This document shows, one piece after another, positions 7,355 through 13,417 of a stretch of DNA of 13,417 nt (positions within the stretch are counted from its first letter, which is position 1; each line of letters begins with the position of its first letter). The stretch comes from an uncultured Porphyromonadaceae bacterium. GTDB lineage: Bacteria; Bacteroidota; Bacteroidia; Bacteroidales; Muribaculaceae. The position numbers and the translations under genes were made by a program. The notes beneath the pieces are model-generated. The model saw nothing but the letters and a program-made list of their open reading frames with translations. It searched no databases and was not told where the DNA came from. The stretch is taken from NCBI GenBank assembly GCA_947177595.1, contig CAMWUZ010000025.1, forward strand, positions 1 to 13,417, read 5' to 3'.

Positions 7355-9097
7355 ATGAGTGAGAATATATCCGGAGCGGAGGCAATGATCAGGGGACTGG
7401 TCGCCGAAGGGGTGGAGAGAGTGTTCGGCTATCCCGGCGGGGCTATTATCCCGGTCTATGACAAGCTCTATGACCATACCGACGAGCTGATTCATGTGCT
7501 CACCCGCCACGAGCAGGGTGCTATTCATGCGGCGCAGGGCTATGCGCGTGTGAGCGGCAAGACGGGTGTCGTGATCGTGACTTCCGGTCCCGCCGCAACG
7601 AATGTGATCACAGGGCTGAGTGACGCGCTTATGGACAGCACTCCCCTGGTAGTGATAACCGGGCAGGTGTCATCCTCTCTTCTCGGCAGCGACGCGTTTC
7701 AGGAGACCGACGTTGTGGGTATCACGCAGCCTATCACCAAGTGGGCGTATCAGATAAGAAACGCCGAGGAGATAGAGGAGGCGCTGGGCAGGGCTTTCTA
7801 CATAGCCAATTCCGGCAGACCGGGTCCGGTGGTGCTCGACTTCGCCAAAAACGCGCAGAACCAGCTGATCGAGTGGCACGGTTACCGTAAGTGTGACTAC
7901 ATACGCTCCTACAATCCCTCGCCGGGGATTCCGGAAGGTGATCTGCGGCGGGTCGCCGACCTGATAAACGCGGCAAAGAAGCCGCTGATTATCGCGGGAC
8001 ACGGTGTGATGATCTCCGGTGCGGAGGATGCGCTGCGCGCTCTTGCAGAGAAAGCGGATATTCCGGTGGGAAGCACTCTTCTCGGTCTTTCGAGCATGAA
8101 TTCCGACCATCCGCTGTTCAAGGGTATGGTGGGGATGCACGGCAATGTCGGTCAGAACTTCAATACCAACCGCGCGGATGAGCTGGTGTGCATCGGAATG
8201 AGATTTGACGACCGCGTGACCGGCGAGCCTGATAAATATGCTCCGCAGGCTAAGGTAGTGCATATCGACATCGACGCTTCGGAGTTTGACAAGAATATAA
8301 AGACCTCGGCGAAAATCCACGGCGATGCGCGCGAGGCTCTCGAGGGCTTGCTGCCGATGGTGCGGGAGAACAGGCACACCGACTGGGTGCGCAGCTTTGA
8401 CGAGGCAAACGCAGTCGAGCGCGAAAAGGTTATCAAGAACGCTGTTTCGGGCACCGACCCGACCGCTCCGCCCCACATGGGTGAAGTTGCGCTGAAAGTA
8501 TCTCTCGCGGCGGGAGCTGATCCGGTGCTCGTTACGGATGTGGGTCAGAATCAGATGCTGTCGGCAAGATATTTCAGGTATTCCGCTCCCAGAAGCATCA
8601 TCACCAGCGGGGGACTCGGCACCATGGGCTTCGGGCTGCCCGCGGCTATCGGAGCCAAGATGGGTGCACCGGGCAGAACGGTGTGCTATTTCGGCGGCGA
8701 CGGCGGTTTCCAGATGACAATGCAGGAACTCGGCACTATCATGCAGTATGGCACCGCGGTGAAGATCATTGTGCTCAACAATGATTTTCTCGGCAATGTG
8801 CGGCAGTGGCAGGCGATGTTCTTCAACAACCGGTTCAGCCAGACTCCCATGGTCAATCCCGACTTCAACAAGATTGCGGATGCATACGGTATCGCAAACG
8901 AAAGGGTTATGACCCGCGCGGAGCTTGACGGGGCAATAAGGCGCATGATGGATTGCCCCGGAGCATTTCTGCTGAACGTGCGCATCGACGAGCGTGACAT
9001 GATCTTCCCCATGACCCCCAACGGCTTCGCGGTCGATCATATCATACTCAACGAGAATGAGGATATTTTTACAATGAATGACGATGGACAACAATAA
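7355..9097 (+). CDS. ilvB: Acetolactate (acetohydroxyacid) synthase, large catalytic subunit
   Basis: The 580-residue thiamine-diphosphate enzyme joins pyruvate to a second pyruvate or to 2-ketobutyrate, the committed step of valine/leucine and isoleucine synthesis. The N-terminal pyrimidine-binding domain shows FGYPGGAIIPVYD and the catalytic Glu53 in TRHEQGA. The central FAD/DHS-like domain includes GMHGNVGQNF and FDDRVTG. The C-terminal pyrophosphate-binding domain has the GDGG motif (Asp449) followed by the paired Asn about 26 residues later (VLNND). Family assignment to biosynthetic AHAS rather than pyruvate oxidase or the catabolic AlsS type is supported by the regulatory subunit gene that follows. 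The end of this gene overlaps the start of ilvN by 20 bases in a different frame, which suggests translational coupling so that the subunits are made together. Confidence 0.98.
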   Translation: MSENISGAEAMIRGLVAEGVERVFGYPGGAIIPVYDKLYDHTDELIHVLTRHEQGAIHAAQGYARVSGKTGVVIVTSGPAATNVITGLSDALMDSTPLVVITGQVSSSLLGSDAFQETDVVGITQPITKWAYQIRNAEEIEEALGRAFYIANSGRPGPVVLDFAKNAQNQLIEWHGYRKCDYIRSYNPSPGIPEGDLRRVADLINAAKKPLIIAGHGVMISGAEDALRALAEKADIPVGSTLLGLSSMNSDHPLFKGMVGMHGNVGQNFNTNRADELVCIGMRFDDRVTGEPDKYAPQAKVVHIDIDASEFDKNIKTSAKIHGDAREALEGLLPMVRENRHTDWVRSFDEANAVEREKVIKNAVSGTDPTAPPHMGEVALKVSLAAGADPVLVTDVGQNQMLSARYFRYSAPRSIITSGGLGTMGFGLPAAIGAKMGAPGRTVCYFGGDGGFQMTMQELGTIMQYGTAVKIIVLNNDFLGNVRQWQAMFFNNRFSQTPMVNPDFNKIADAYGIANERVMTRAELDGAIRRMMDCPGAFLLNVRIDERDMIFPMTPNGFAVDHIILNENEDIFTMNDDGQQ

Positions 9098-9638
9098 TAC
9101 ACTCTTCACCATAACGGTTTTCAGCGAGAACCATGTAGGACTTCTCAATCAGCTGTCCATTATTTTCACGCGCCGGTGTCTCAATATCGAGAGCGTGTCG
9201 GCGAGCCGTTGTTCTATTCCGGGGGTGCACAAAACCACCATGACCTGCTACAGTGACCGCGTTACCATGGAGAAGGTCATCAGCCAGATAGAGAAACGCA
9301 TAGATGTGCTCAAGGCGTTTCTTTATACCGATGACGAGATTGTGTATCAGGAGGTGGCGCTCTACAAGGTGCCTACCTGCAAGCTGCTTGATGAGGAGCA
9401 CCTGGAGGAGATTATCCGCCGCCATAATGCGAGGATACTCGAAATAAGCCGCGACAACACGATAATCGAGAAAACCGGACATAATGATGAGACGGAGGCG
9501 CTCTTCGAGGAGCTGAAGCGCTATGACATCCGTCAGTTTGTGCGCAGCGGTCGCGTGGCTATCACCAAGAGCCCGCATGAGTTGGTTGACCGCTTCCTCG
9601 CAGAGCAGGAGGAACGCAAAATGAGAATAGGCAAGTGA
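9078..9638 (+). CDS. ilvN: Acetolactate synthase, small regulatory subunit
   Basis: This 186-residue protein is the regulatory partner of IlvB; the family activates the catalytic subunit and confers feedback inhibition by valine. Residues 10-80 form an ACT domain (FTITVFSENHVGLLNQLS, with the conserved Gly21 at the effector-binding turn). Residues from about 85 onward match the C-terminal domain of the AHAS small subunit family (ALYKVPTCKLLDEEH). It is somewhat longer than the 163-residue E. coli IlvH. The ATG at 9078 lies inside ilvB; an alternative ATG two codons later (9084) is equally plausible. A GAGG at 9059-9062 lies upstream but far from the start. The symbol ilvH is also used for this subunit. 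Confidence 0.95.
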   Translation: MTMDNNNTLFTITVFSENHVGLLNQLSIIFTRRCLNIESVSASRCSIPGVHKTTMTCYSDRVTMEKVISQIEKRIDVLKAFLYTDDEIVYQEVALYKVPTCKLLDEEHLEEIIRRHNARILEISRDNTIIEKTGHNDETEALFEELKRYDIRQFVRSGRVAITKSPHELVDRFLAEQEERKMRIGK

Positions 9639-10390
9639 TGGGCGAGCTCACTATAACGCGTAATCTCACGGCGGCAGGCTGCAACGCGCAGATGGAACTG
9701 CCGCTGCAGTCGCTAGTCAGGGATATCATCGACGCGGCTACCGGTCATGCCAATCAGCTGGGATTCGGCTACGCGCGGCTGATAGAGGACGGCAATGCCT
9801 GGGTGCTCAGCCGCCTGTCGCTGCAGATGACCCGTTTTCCGCAGGTTGGTGAATGCTATTCGCTTACAACCTGGATCGAGAGCTTCAACCGCCACTTCTC
9901 CGAGAGAAATTTCGAGATAAAGACCGGTGGGGGAGAGATTCTGGGCTATGCGCGCACCGTCTGGGTCGCAATCAATATAGCAACCCGCCGTCCCGCCGAT
10001 CTGACCGCTCTCACCGGTTTGCGCGATTCGGTATCCGACCGTCCGTGTCCTATCCCTGCGCAGGGCAAGACGAGAGTGCCGGAAACTTTTGACAGCCAGG
10101 TGTCATATATCGTAGTGGTGAGTGATATCGACTCAAACCGTCATCTCACCACCGCGCGCTATGTGGAGCTGGTGGTGAATACTTTGCCGCTGGGGGTGTA
10201 TGATCGCTGTTCTGTGTCTGCATTTGAAATTTCGTTTATGCGTGAGTGCAAATTCGGCGAAACGCTTACCGTTTCATCGGTGCGCGACGGTAGCACGGTT
10301 ATAGCCGTCATTTCCGATACCGAAGGCAATGCCTGCTGCATCGCTAAGCTCGTTTTGGCTGAAAGAATCGCCGGGGAGAATGCGAAATGA
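9638..10390 (+). CDS. Acyl-ACP thioesterase (FatA/FatB-like double hotdog)
   Basis: The 250-residue protein resembles bacterial acyl-ACP thioesterases (PF01643 family), which release fatty acids from acyl carrier protein. Two hotdog-like halves are visible: residues about 10-130, and a second half from about 150 on, starting with SYIVVVSDIDSNRHL. That segment aligns with the catalytic Asn-x-His of plant enzymes (Asn167, His169). The downstream FMREC gives Cys204, matching the plant 'RREC' cysteine region. I chose the ATG at 9638, which shares a base with the ilvN stop (TGATG); a GTG one codon earlier is possible. The stop-start overlap implies coupling with ilvN. A lipid enzyme inside a branched-chain amino-acid operon suggests a link to branched-chain acyl chains, but the acyl preference cannot be read from sequence. 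Family confidence is good, function in the operon is inference. Confidence 0.88.
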   Translation: MGELTITRNLTAAGCNAQMELPLQSLVRDIIDAATGHANQLGFGYARLIEDGNAWVLSRLSLQMTRFPQVGECYSLTTWIESFNRHFSERNFEIKTGGGEILGYARTVWVAINIATRRPADLTALTGLRDSVSDRPCPIPAQGKTRVPETFDSQVSYIVVVSDIDSNRHLTTARYVELVVNTLPLGVYDRCSVSAFEISFMRECKFGETLTVSSVRDGSTVIAVISDTEGNACCIAKLVLAERIAGENAK

Positions 10391-10434
10391 TAAGAAAATC
10401 TTCTGTCCGGCTGCATTTTTCTCGCAAAATAGTA

Positions 10435-10442
10435 TATATTTG
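10435..10442 (+). promoter_or_regulatory. Bacteroidetes-type -7 box before ilvC
   Basis: TATATTTG in the 81-base gap between the thioesterase gene and ilvC matches TAnnTTTG exactly, 29 bases before the ilvC ATG. No TTTG -33 element is seen at the correct distance. It may give ilvC extra transcription beyond read-through from the ilvD promoter. Confidence 0.5.
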
Positions 10443-10471
10443 CAATAATATAACACAAAAACACCCCGAAT

Positions 10472-11515
10472 ATGGCAAAATTGAATTTTGGCGGAGTTGA
10501 AGAGACTGTTATCACCCGCGAAGAATTTCCCCTTGAAAAAGCAAGAGAGGTACTGAAGGATGAAACCATCGCCGTTATCGGCTACGGTGTGCAGGGTCCC
10601 GGTCAGAGCATGAACCTGCGCGACAACGGATTTAATGTGATTGTCGGTCAGCGTCCCGGCAAGACATACGATAAGGCGGTTGCCGACGGCTGGGTGCCCG
10701 GCGAGACTCTTTTCGGTATCGAAGAGGCATGTGAGAAAGCCACTATCGTGATGTGTCTTCTCAGCGATGCTGCCGTGATGTCGGTTTGGGATTCGATCAA
10801 GAAATATCTCACCGCCGGTAAGGCTCTGTATTTCTCCCACGGTTTCGCAATCACATGGAGCGACCGCACAGGTGTTGTTCCCCCGGAAGATATAGACGTT
10901 ATCATGGTGGCGCCCAAGGGCTCCGGAACATCGCTGCGCACGATGTTCCTCGAAGGTCGCGGACTCAACTCCAGTTTCGCTATCTATCGTGACTATACCG
11001 GTCGTGCGCTTGATCGCACTATCGCGCTCGGCATCGGCATCGGTTCAGGCTATCTGTTTGAAACCACTTTCCAGAGAGAGGCTACCTCAGACCTCACCGG
11101 TGAGCGCGGCTCGCTCATGGGAGCGATTCAGGGACTGCTCCTTGCGCAGTATGAGGTGCTCCGTGAAAACGGACACACTCCCTCCGAGGCATTCAATGAA
11201 ACCGTTGAGGAACTCACACAGTCGCTCATGCCGCTCTTCGCCGCTAAAGGTATGGACTGGATGTATGCAAACTGCTCCACAACCGCCCAGAGAGGTGCGC
11301 TTGACTGGATGGGACCGTTTCACGATGCCATCAAGCCCGTGGTGGAGAAACTATATGCAAGTGTGAAATGCGGCAATGAGGCGCAGATCTCCATCGACTC
11401 CAATTCGCAGCCCGACTATCGCGAGAAACTTGAAAAAGAGCTTCGCGATCTCCGCGAGAGCGAAATGTGGCAGACCGCAGTGACCGTGCGCAAGCTCCGC
11501 CCCGAAAACAATTGA
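10472..11515 (+). CDS. ilvC: Ketol-acid reductoisomerase
   Basis: The 347-residue enzyme isomerises and reduces 2-acetolactate and 2-aceto-2-hydroxybutyrate with NAD(P)H, using Mg. The N-terminal Rossmann fold shows GYGVQGPGQSMNLRDNG (residues 38-53), and the cofactor-specificity loop region is VGQRPGKTY (58-66). The catalytic His is His123 in SHGF, and VAPKGSGTS (147-154) follows. In the knotted helical domain, Asp207 and Glu211 of SDLTGERGSLMG are the first metal ligands, and ETVEELTQ supplies the second acidic pair. The C-terminal part NCSTTAQRGALDW differs from the more common 'SNTAEYG' version but, from memory, is what Bacteroides IlvC proteins have. It is the short (class I) length. It follows the thioesterase after 81 bases containing its own promoter-like box and precedes a strong terminator. 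Confidence 0.97.
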   Translation: MAKLNFGGVEETVITREEFPLEKAREVLKDETIAVIGYGVQGPGQSMNLRDNGFNVIVGQRPGKTYDKAVADGWVPGETLFGIEEACEKATIVMCLLSDAAVMSVWDSIKKYLTAGKALYFSHGFAITWSDRTGVVPPEDIDVIMVAPKGSGTSLRTMFLEGRGLNSSFAIYRDYTGRALDRTIALGIGIGSGYLFETTFQREATSDLTGERGSLMGAIQGLLLAQYEVLRENGHTPSEAFNETVEELTQSLMPLFAAKGMDWMYANCSTTAQRGALDWMGPFHDAIKPVVEKLYASVKCGNEAQISIDSNSQPDYREKLEKELRDLRESEMWQTAVTVRKLRPENN

Positions 11516-11535
11516 TACCACGTATTCAAAATACA

Positions 11536-11567
11536 AAGGAGGGTGTGCCTGACGGCATACCCTCCTT
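11536..11567. terminator. Bidirectional hairpin terminator between ilvC and the convergent operon
   Basis: A 14-base-pair stem (AAGGAGGGTGTGCC paired with GGCATACCCTCCTT, one G-T wobble) closes a TGAC loop, 20 bases after the ilvC stop. On the plus strand the hairpin is followed by ATTATATATA, a weak T-tract. On the minus strand it is followed by TGTATTTTG, which is more T-rich. It therefore probably ends both ilvC and the facing minus-strand operon. Confidence 0.85.
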
Positions 11568-11593
11568 ATTATATATAGGAAATAAACGGCAAC

Positions 11594-11731
11594 TTACTCT
11601 TCTGATGAAGGCACAGCTACTTTCACCAACACCGCGGCGAGACCTTCGCTGAAATCCTTCCCCTGAGAATACCGCGGTGGTATTACCTGTTCGCCGGCAT
11701 TGTTGATGTAGCCGCACTTGTTTTTTATTAC
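11594..11731 (-). pseudogene. WG-repeat protein remnant (C-terminal fragment without a start)
   Basis: The minus strand directly after the B3/B4 stop codon (TGA at 11734-11732) continues in the same frame for 45 codons to a TAA at 11596-11594. It contains KCGYINNAGEQVIPPRY (residues 5-21 of the fragment) followed by DFSEGLAAV. This is the recognisable pattern of a WG beta-propeller repeat (W/Y-GYIN-x-x-G-x-x-VIPP-x-Y ... F-x-EGLAAV), seen in many multi-repeat secreted or surface proteins. There is no ATG and no suitable upstream start, and only about one repeat is left, so it is best read as the tail of a gene lost by deletion. Translation would need read-through of the TGA. The repeat motif is clear; the deletion history is inference. 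Confidence 0.7.
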
Positions 11732-12415
11732 TCATACTTGAACATTAAAAACGGTACTGTGTATATCGGTTGCTCCGCAGAAGCGGGTGAAGAGGTCGGT
11801 GAATAGCTGAAGCACCTTGTCCGCATCGATCTCCCTGTCAAACAGATGTACAGTCACAAGTATGCGTTTGGTCGGTAACTCTATGCAGGTGCGCACATTG
11901 TCGCTCGTGGGAGTGCCGAAACCACCCTTGCGGTCACGGAATACCGGCAATCCGGCTATATTCAGTTCCCCTCTGCCGATACCTTCGTATGGCTCACGCT
12001 CCTTGCCTATTCCGAGGGTAATCACGTCGCCGTCGATTTTGTCGCCGTCAAAGCAGCCGACCGCGCATCCCGACCTGAGCGACAGGATGTTTCCTGCATC
12101 TACCAGAGAATTTACATAGTACAGCCCCAGTCCACGCACAATTCTGCGAATCATCTGTTCCTGCGACGGGCGGTATCGGTTGGGATCCTTTCCGCACGCC
12201 TTGTATGCGGCGCGGGTTGCGGCGACTGCCGGTATTTTGTTTATATCCTCTACCTTATATTTCCGCCCGATATCACTGGCGAGAGCGTCAAGCTCCGCTT
12301 TCAGCGCCTCGCCGGTGTTGCTGTTCGTCACATCAGCCTCGATCAGCAAAGTGCGGTAGTCCGGCTGCCGGTCTGCGAAATCCTTGTCAAATGTCACTTT
12401 CACTCTTGTATCCAT
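11732..12415 (-). CDS. Stand-alone B3/B4 domain protein (phenylalanyl-tRNA synthetase beta-like)
   Basis: The 227-residue protein consists essentially of a B3/B4 domain, the tRNA-editing fold of the phenylalanyl-tRNA synthetase beta subunit, here without the rest of the synthetase. Typical signatures are IPAVAATRAAYKACGKDPNRYRPS (residues 61-84, quoted in part as AYKACGKDPNRYRPS), RRIVRGLGLYYVNSLVDAGN (90-109), LSLRSGCAVGCFD (111-123) and GTPTSDNVRTCIEL (167-180). Stand-alone versions are thought to act in tRNA quality control or on related substrates; the substrate here is unknown. There is no signal peptide, so it should be cytoplasmic. I chose ATG at 12415, six bases after the stop of the upstream membrane gene; a TTG two codons earlier is possible. 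The tight spacing implies one operon with that membrane gene. Confidence 0.85.
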   Translation of the reverse strand: MDTRVKVTFDKDFADRQPDYRTLLIEADVTNSNTGEALKAELDALASDIGRKYKVEDINKIPAVAATRAAYKACGKDPNRYRPSQEQMIRRIVRGLGLYYVNSLVDAGNILSLRSGCAVGCFDGDKIDGDVITLGIGKEREPYEGIGRGELNIAGLPVFRDRKGGFGTPTSDNVRTCIELPTKRILVTVHLFDREIDADKVLQLFTDLFTRFCGATDIHSTVFNVQV

Positions 12416-12421
12416 CTTCAA

Positions 12422-13237
12422 TTATTTATTCGCGTGAGAATAAAGTTCCGTCACTGCTGAAACAATCGCGGTAGCCGTTAGTTTAGATGTGTCGAAAACA
12501 GCCGCGTCATTCCGGCTGTCACCCCATGTCTGTCCGGTGTATTTCTCATCCATATATTGTGATGAAGGCGCCGTTTCCCAGCGGTCGATAAATCTCAGGC
12601 GCGGACGCAGGAATCTGACGACAGGTCCGGTGCATACAGCCACAATCACGGTGCCCTCTCTCACCCCGTCGATCCGTCCCGCGAAAATCCACGAGCATCC
12701 CACCGCTATAAGAAGCAATGTCACGTCAAACATTATCTTCATCGTGCCAAACTCCTTCTTGAGCTTGCGTGAAGCTATATGCAGAACATATTCGCCCGAA
12801 TTCATGCACACGTCGGCAACTACCTCAAGCGCGATACCCACACCCATTATGCAGCATCCGGCTATGCACGAAAGCATCTGCATATAATAAACCTCCGGAT
12901 GCCAGCCCGAGAGAATAGCCATCGTCACGTCGATAAACACTCCGAAGAGAAGCGACACCGGAATCTGCATAAGCAGCTCCACCTTGTTCTCCCTTATTCC
13001 GCTCTTGCCGAGCATTATCAGCTGCGCCGCGATAAGGATAGCGTTGAGAATAATTATATATGTGCCCATCGATAGAGCGGTGTGGAGGCTCCATACATAC
13101 GGCACGCTCGAAATCGGGGAAGTGCCCGTGAGCGAGCGCGTTACAAGGCTCACGCCGAAAGACATTATGAAGAGAGAAAAGAAAAACACAACATACCGGC
13201 GCAACATCTCCTGCCGGCTGCGAACATACATACCCAT
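12422..13237 (-). CDS. YczE/YyaS/YitT-type integral membrane protein
   Basis: The 271-residue protein has about six hydrophobic segments (roughly 14-33, 57-76, 87-110, 117-140, 168-187, 194-210), so it sits in the inner membrane. The family-like motif GVSLVTRSLTGTSPISSVPY (residues 28-47) resembles the 'A-LGTSPISS-PY' signature of YczE/YitT proteins, whose biochemical role is unclear. Residues from about 211 to 271 form a soluble, charged tail (RPRLRFIDRWETAPS and onward) with no motif I recognise. The ATG at 13237 was chosen because it lies 21 bases from a good promoter box; Met3 and Met11 are alternative starts. It is first in a two-gene operon with the B3/B4 gene. Confidence 0.8.
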   Translation of the reverse strand: MGMYVRSRQEMLRRYVVFFFSLFIMSFGVSLVTRSLTGTSPISSVPYVWSLHTALSMGTYIIILNAILIAAQLIMLGKSGIRENKVELLMQIPVSLLFGVFIDVTMAILSGWHPEVYYMQMLSCIAGCCIMGVGIALEVVADVCMNSGEYVLHIASRKLKKEFGTMKIMFDVTLLLIAVGCSWIFAGRIDGVREGTVIVAVCTGPVVRFLRPRLRFIDRWETAPSSQYMDEKYTGQTWGDSRNDAAVFDTSKLTATAIVSAVTELYSHANK

Positions 13238-13258
13238 AGCTTATCTTTTTTACCGCTG

Positions 13259-13266
13259 CAAAGGTA
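13259..13266 (-). promoter_or_regulatory. Bacteroidetes-type -7 box for the YczE-like / B3/B4 operon
   Basis: On the minus strand this reads TACCTTTG (followed by CA), an exact TAnnTTTG. The start codon begins 21 bases downstream, so the leader would be only about 15 bases. The expected -33 position falls within the degenerate tandem repeat and shows no TTTG, only TTTC. Confidence 0.65.
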
Positions 13267-13272
13267 GTGAAA

Positions 13273-13334
13273 TTTAAGGTCCGGAAAGTCCTTAAGGTCG
13301 TTAAAGACCCTAAAGACCTTAAAACTCCTTATCC
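13273..13334. repeat. Degenerate short tandem repeat with inverted copies (consensus near TTAAAGACC)
   Basis: Seven or so imperfect units of 6-10 bases follow one another: TTTAAGGTCC, GGAAAGTCC, TTAAGGTCG, TTAAAGACCC, TAAAGACC, TTAAAACTCC, TTATCC. They include a perfect inverted pair, TTAAGGTC at 13292-13299 and GACCTTAA at 13315-13322, separated by 15 bases. It lies just upstream of the promoter box at 13259-13266 and covers its -33 region. Similar AT-rich Bacteroidales intergenic repeats are known to me only anecdotally. Confidence 0.55.
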
Positions 13335-13417
13335 CGGCGGACATGATGAATCATATCCCCATCGGCTATCAGTTAAATATTGTTTAAATGAGTTTGGTAA
13401 TGCAATAATATTTATAA
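13335..13417. other. Right-edge non-coding sequence
   Basis: These last 83 bases are AT-rich toward the end (TTAAATATTGTTTAAAT near 13373-13389) and contain no supported gene, promoter or RNA that I can identify. They probably lead to a gene outside the window. Confidence 0.5.

Noticed and set aside
7670..9148. A 492-codon open frame on the minus strand opposite ilvB
   Set aside because: It is fully antisense to a highly conserved gene, is rich in His/Arg with no recognisable domain, and arises from the strong third-position bias of ilvB.
11526..11735. A 69-codon minus-strand frame starting MSNKKQVRLHQ between ilvC and the B3/B4 gene
   Set aside because: It runs through the terminator hairpin and is out of frame with the WG-repeat-like translation, which explains the same bases far better.
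1..13417. CRISPR arrays, tRNA or rRNA genes, insertion sequences, integrases or toxin-antitoxin pairs
   Set aside because: No regular direct repeats with spacers, no cloverleaf-like tRNA sequence and no transposase or recombinase motifs were seen on either strand.

Overview
The window looks like a chromosomal piece of a Bacteroidales bacterium, possibly Muribaculaceae-like (genus not determinable here). The evidence is a SusC/SusD outer-membrane pair, several exact TAnnTTTG Bacteroidetes-type -7 promoter boxes, almost no Shine-Dalgarno sequences before the genes, and an IlvC of the short type whose sequence closely resembles what I recall for Bacteroides.

Layout. Positions 1-5022 (minus strand) hold the front of a polysaccharide-utilisation-type operon: a SusC-like TonB-dependent transporter, a SusD-like surface lipoprotein, and the first 36 codons of a third lipoprotein gene that runs off the left edge and carries an in-frame stop at codon 26. 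Positions 5023-5491 are an AT-rich divergent promoter region. Positions 5492-11515 (plus strand) hold the valine/isoleucine cluster ilvD - ilvB - ilvN - acyl-ACP thioesterase - ilvC, closed by a strong hairpin terminator. Positions 11594-13237 (minus strand, convergent with ilvC) hold a YczE/YitT-type membrane protein gene, then a stand-alone B3/B4 tRNA-editing-domain gene, then a start-less remnant of a WG-repeat protein that is in frame directly behind the B3/B4 stop codon. Positions 13267-13417 contain a degenerate AT-rich tandem repeat beside the promoter of the membrane gene.

How the genes work together. IlvB/IlvN (acetohydroxyacid synthase), IlvC (ketol-acid reductoisomerase) and IlvD (dihydroxyacid dehydratase) are three successive steps that make the 2-keto acids of valine and isoleucine. 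These keto acids are also precursors of the branched-chain acyl primers from which Bacteroidales make iso/anteiso fatty acids, so the acyl-ACP thioesterase lodged between ilvN and ilvC may tie the pathway to branched lipid metabolism (inference). The SusC/D pair imports an unknown glycan or other large nutrient; no enzyme or regulator in the window reveals its substrate.

Most of the window is conserved metabolism. The least expected items are the two broken genes (lipoprotein with internal stop at the left edge; WG-repeat remnant at 11594-11731), neither of which appears as an ordinary open reading frame. I found no CRISPR array, tRNA, rRNA, insertion sequence or phage gene, and nothing that supports a wholly new system.
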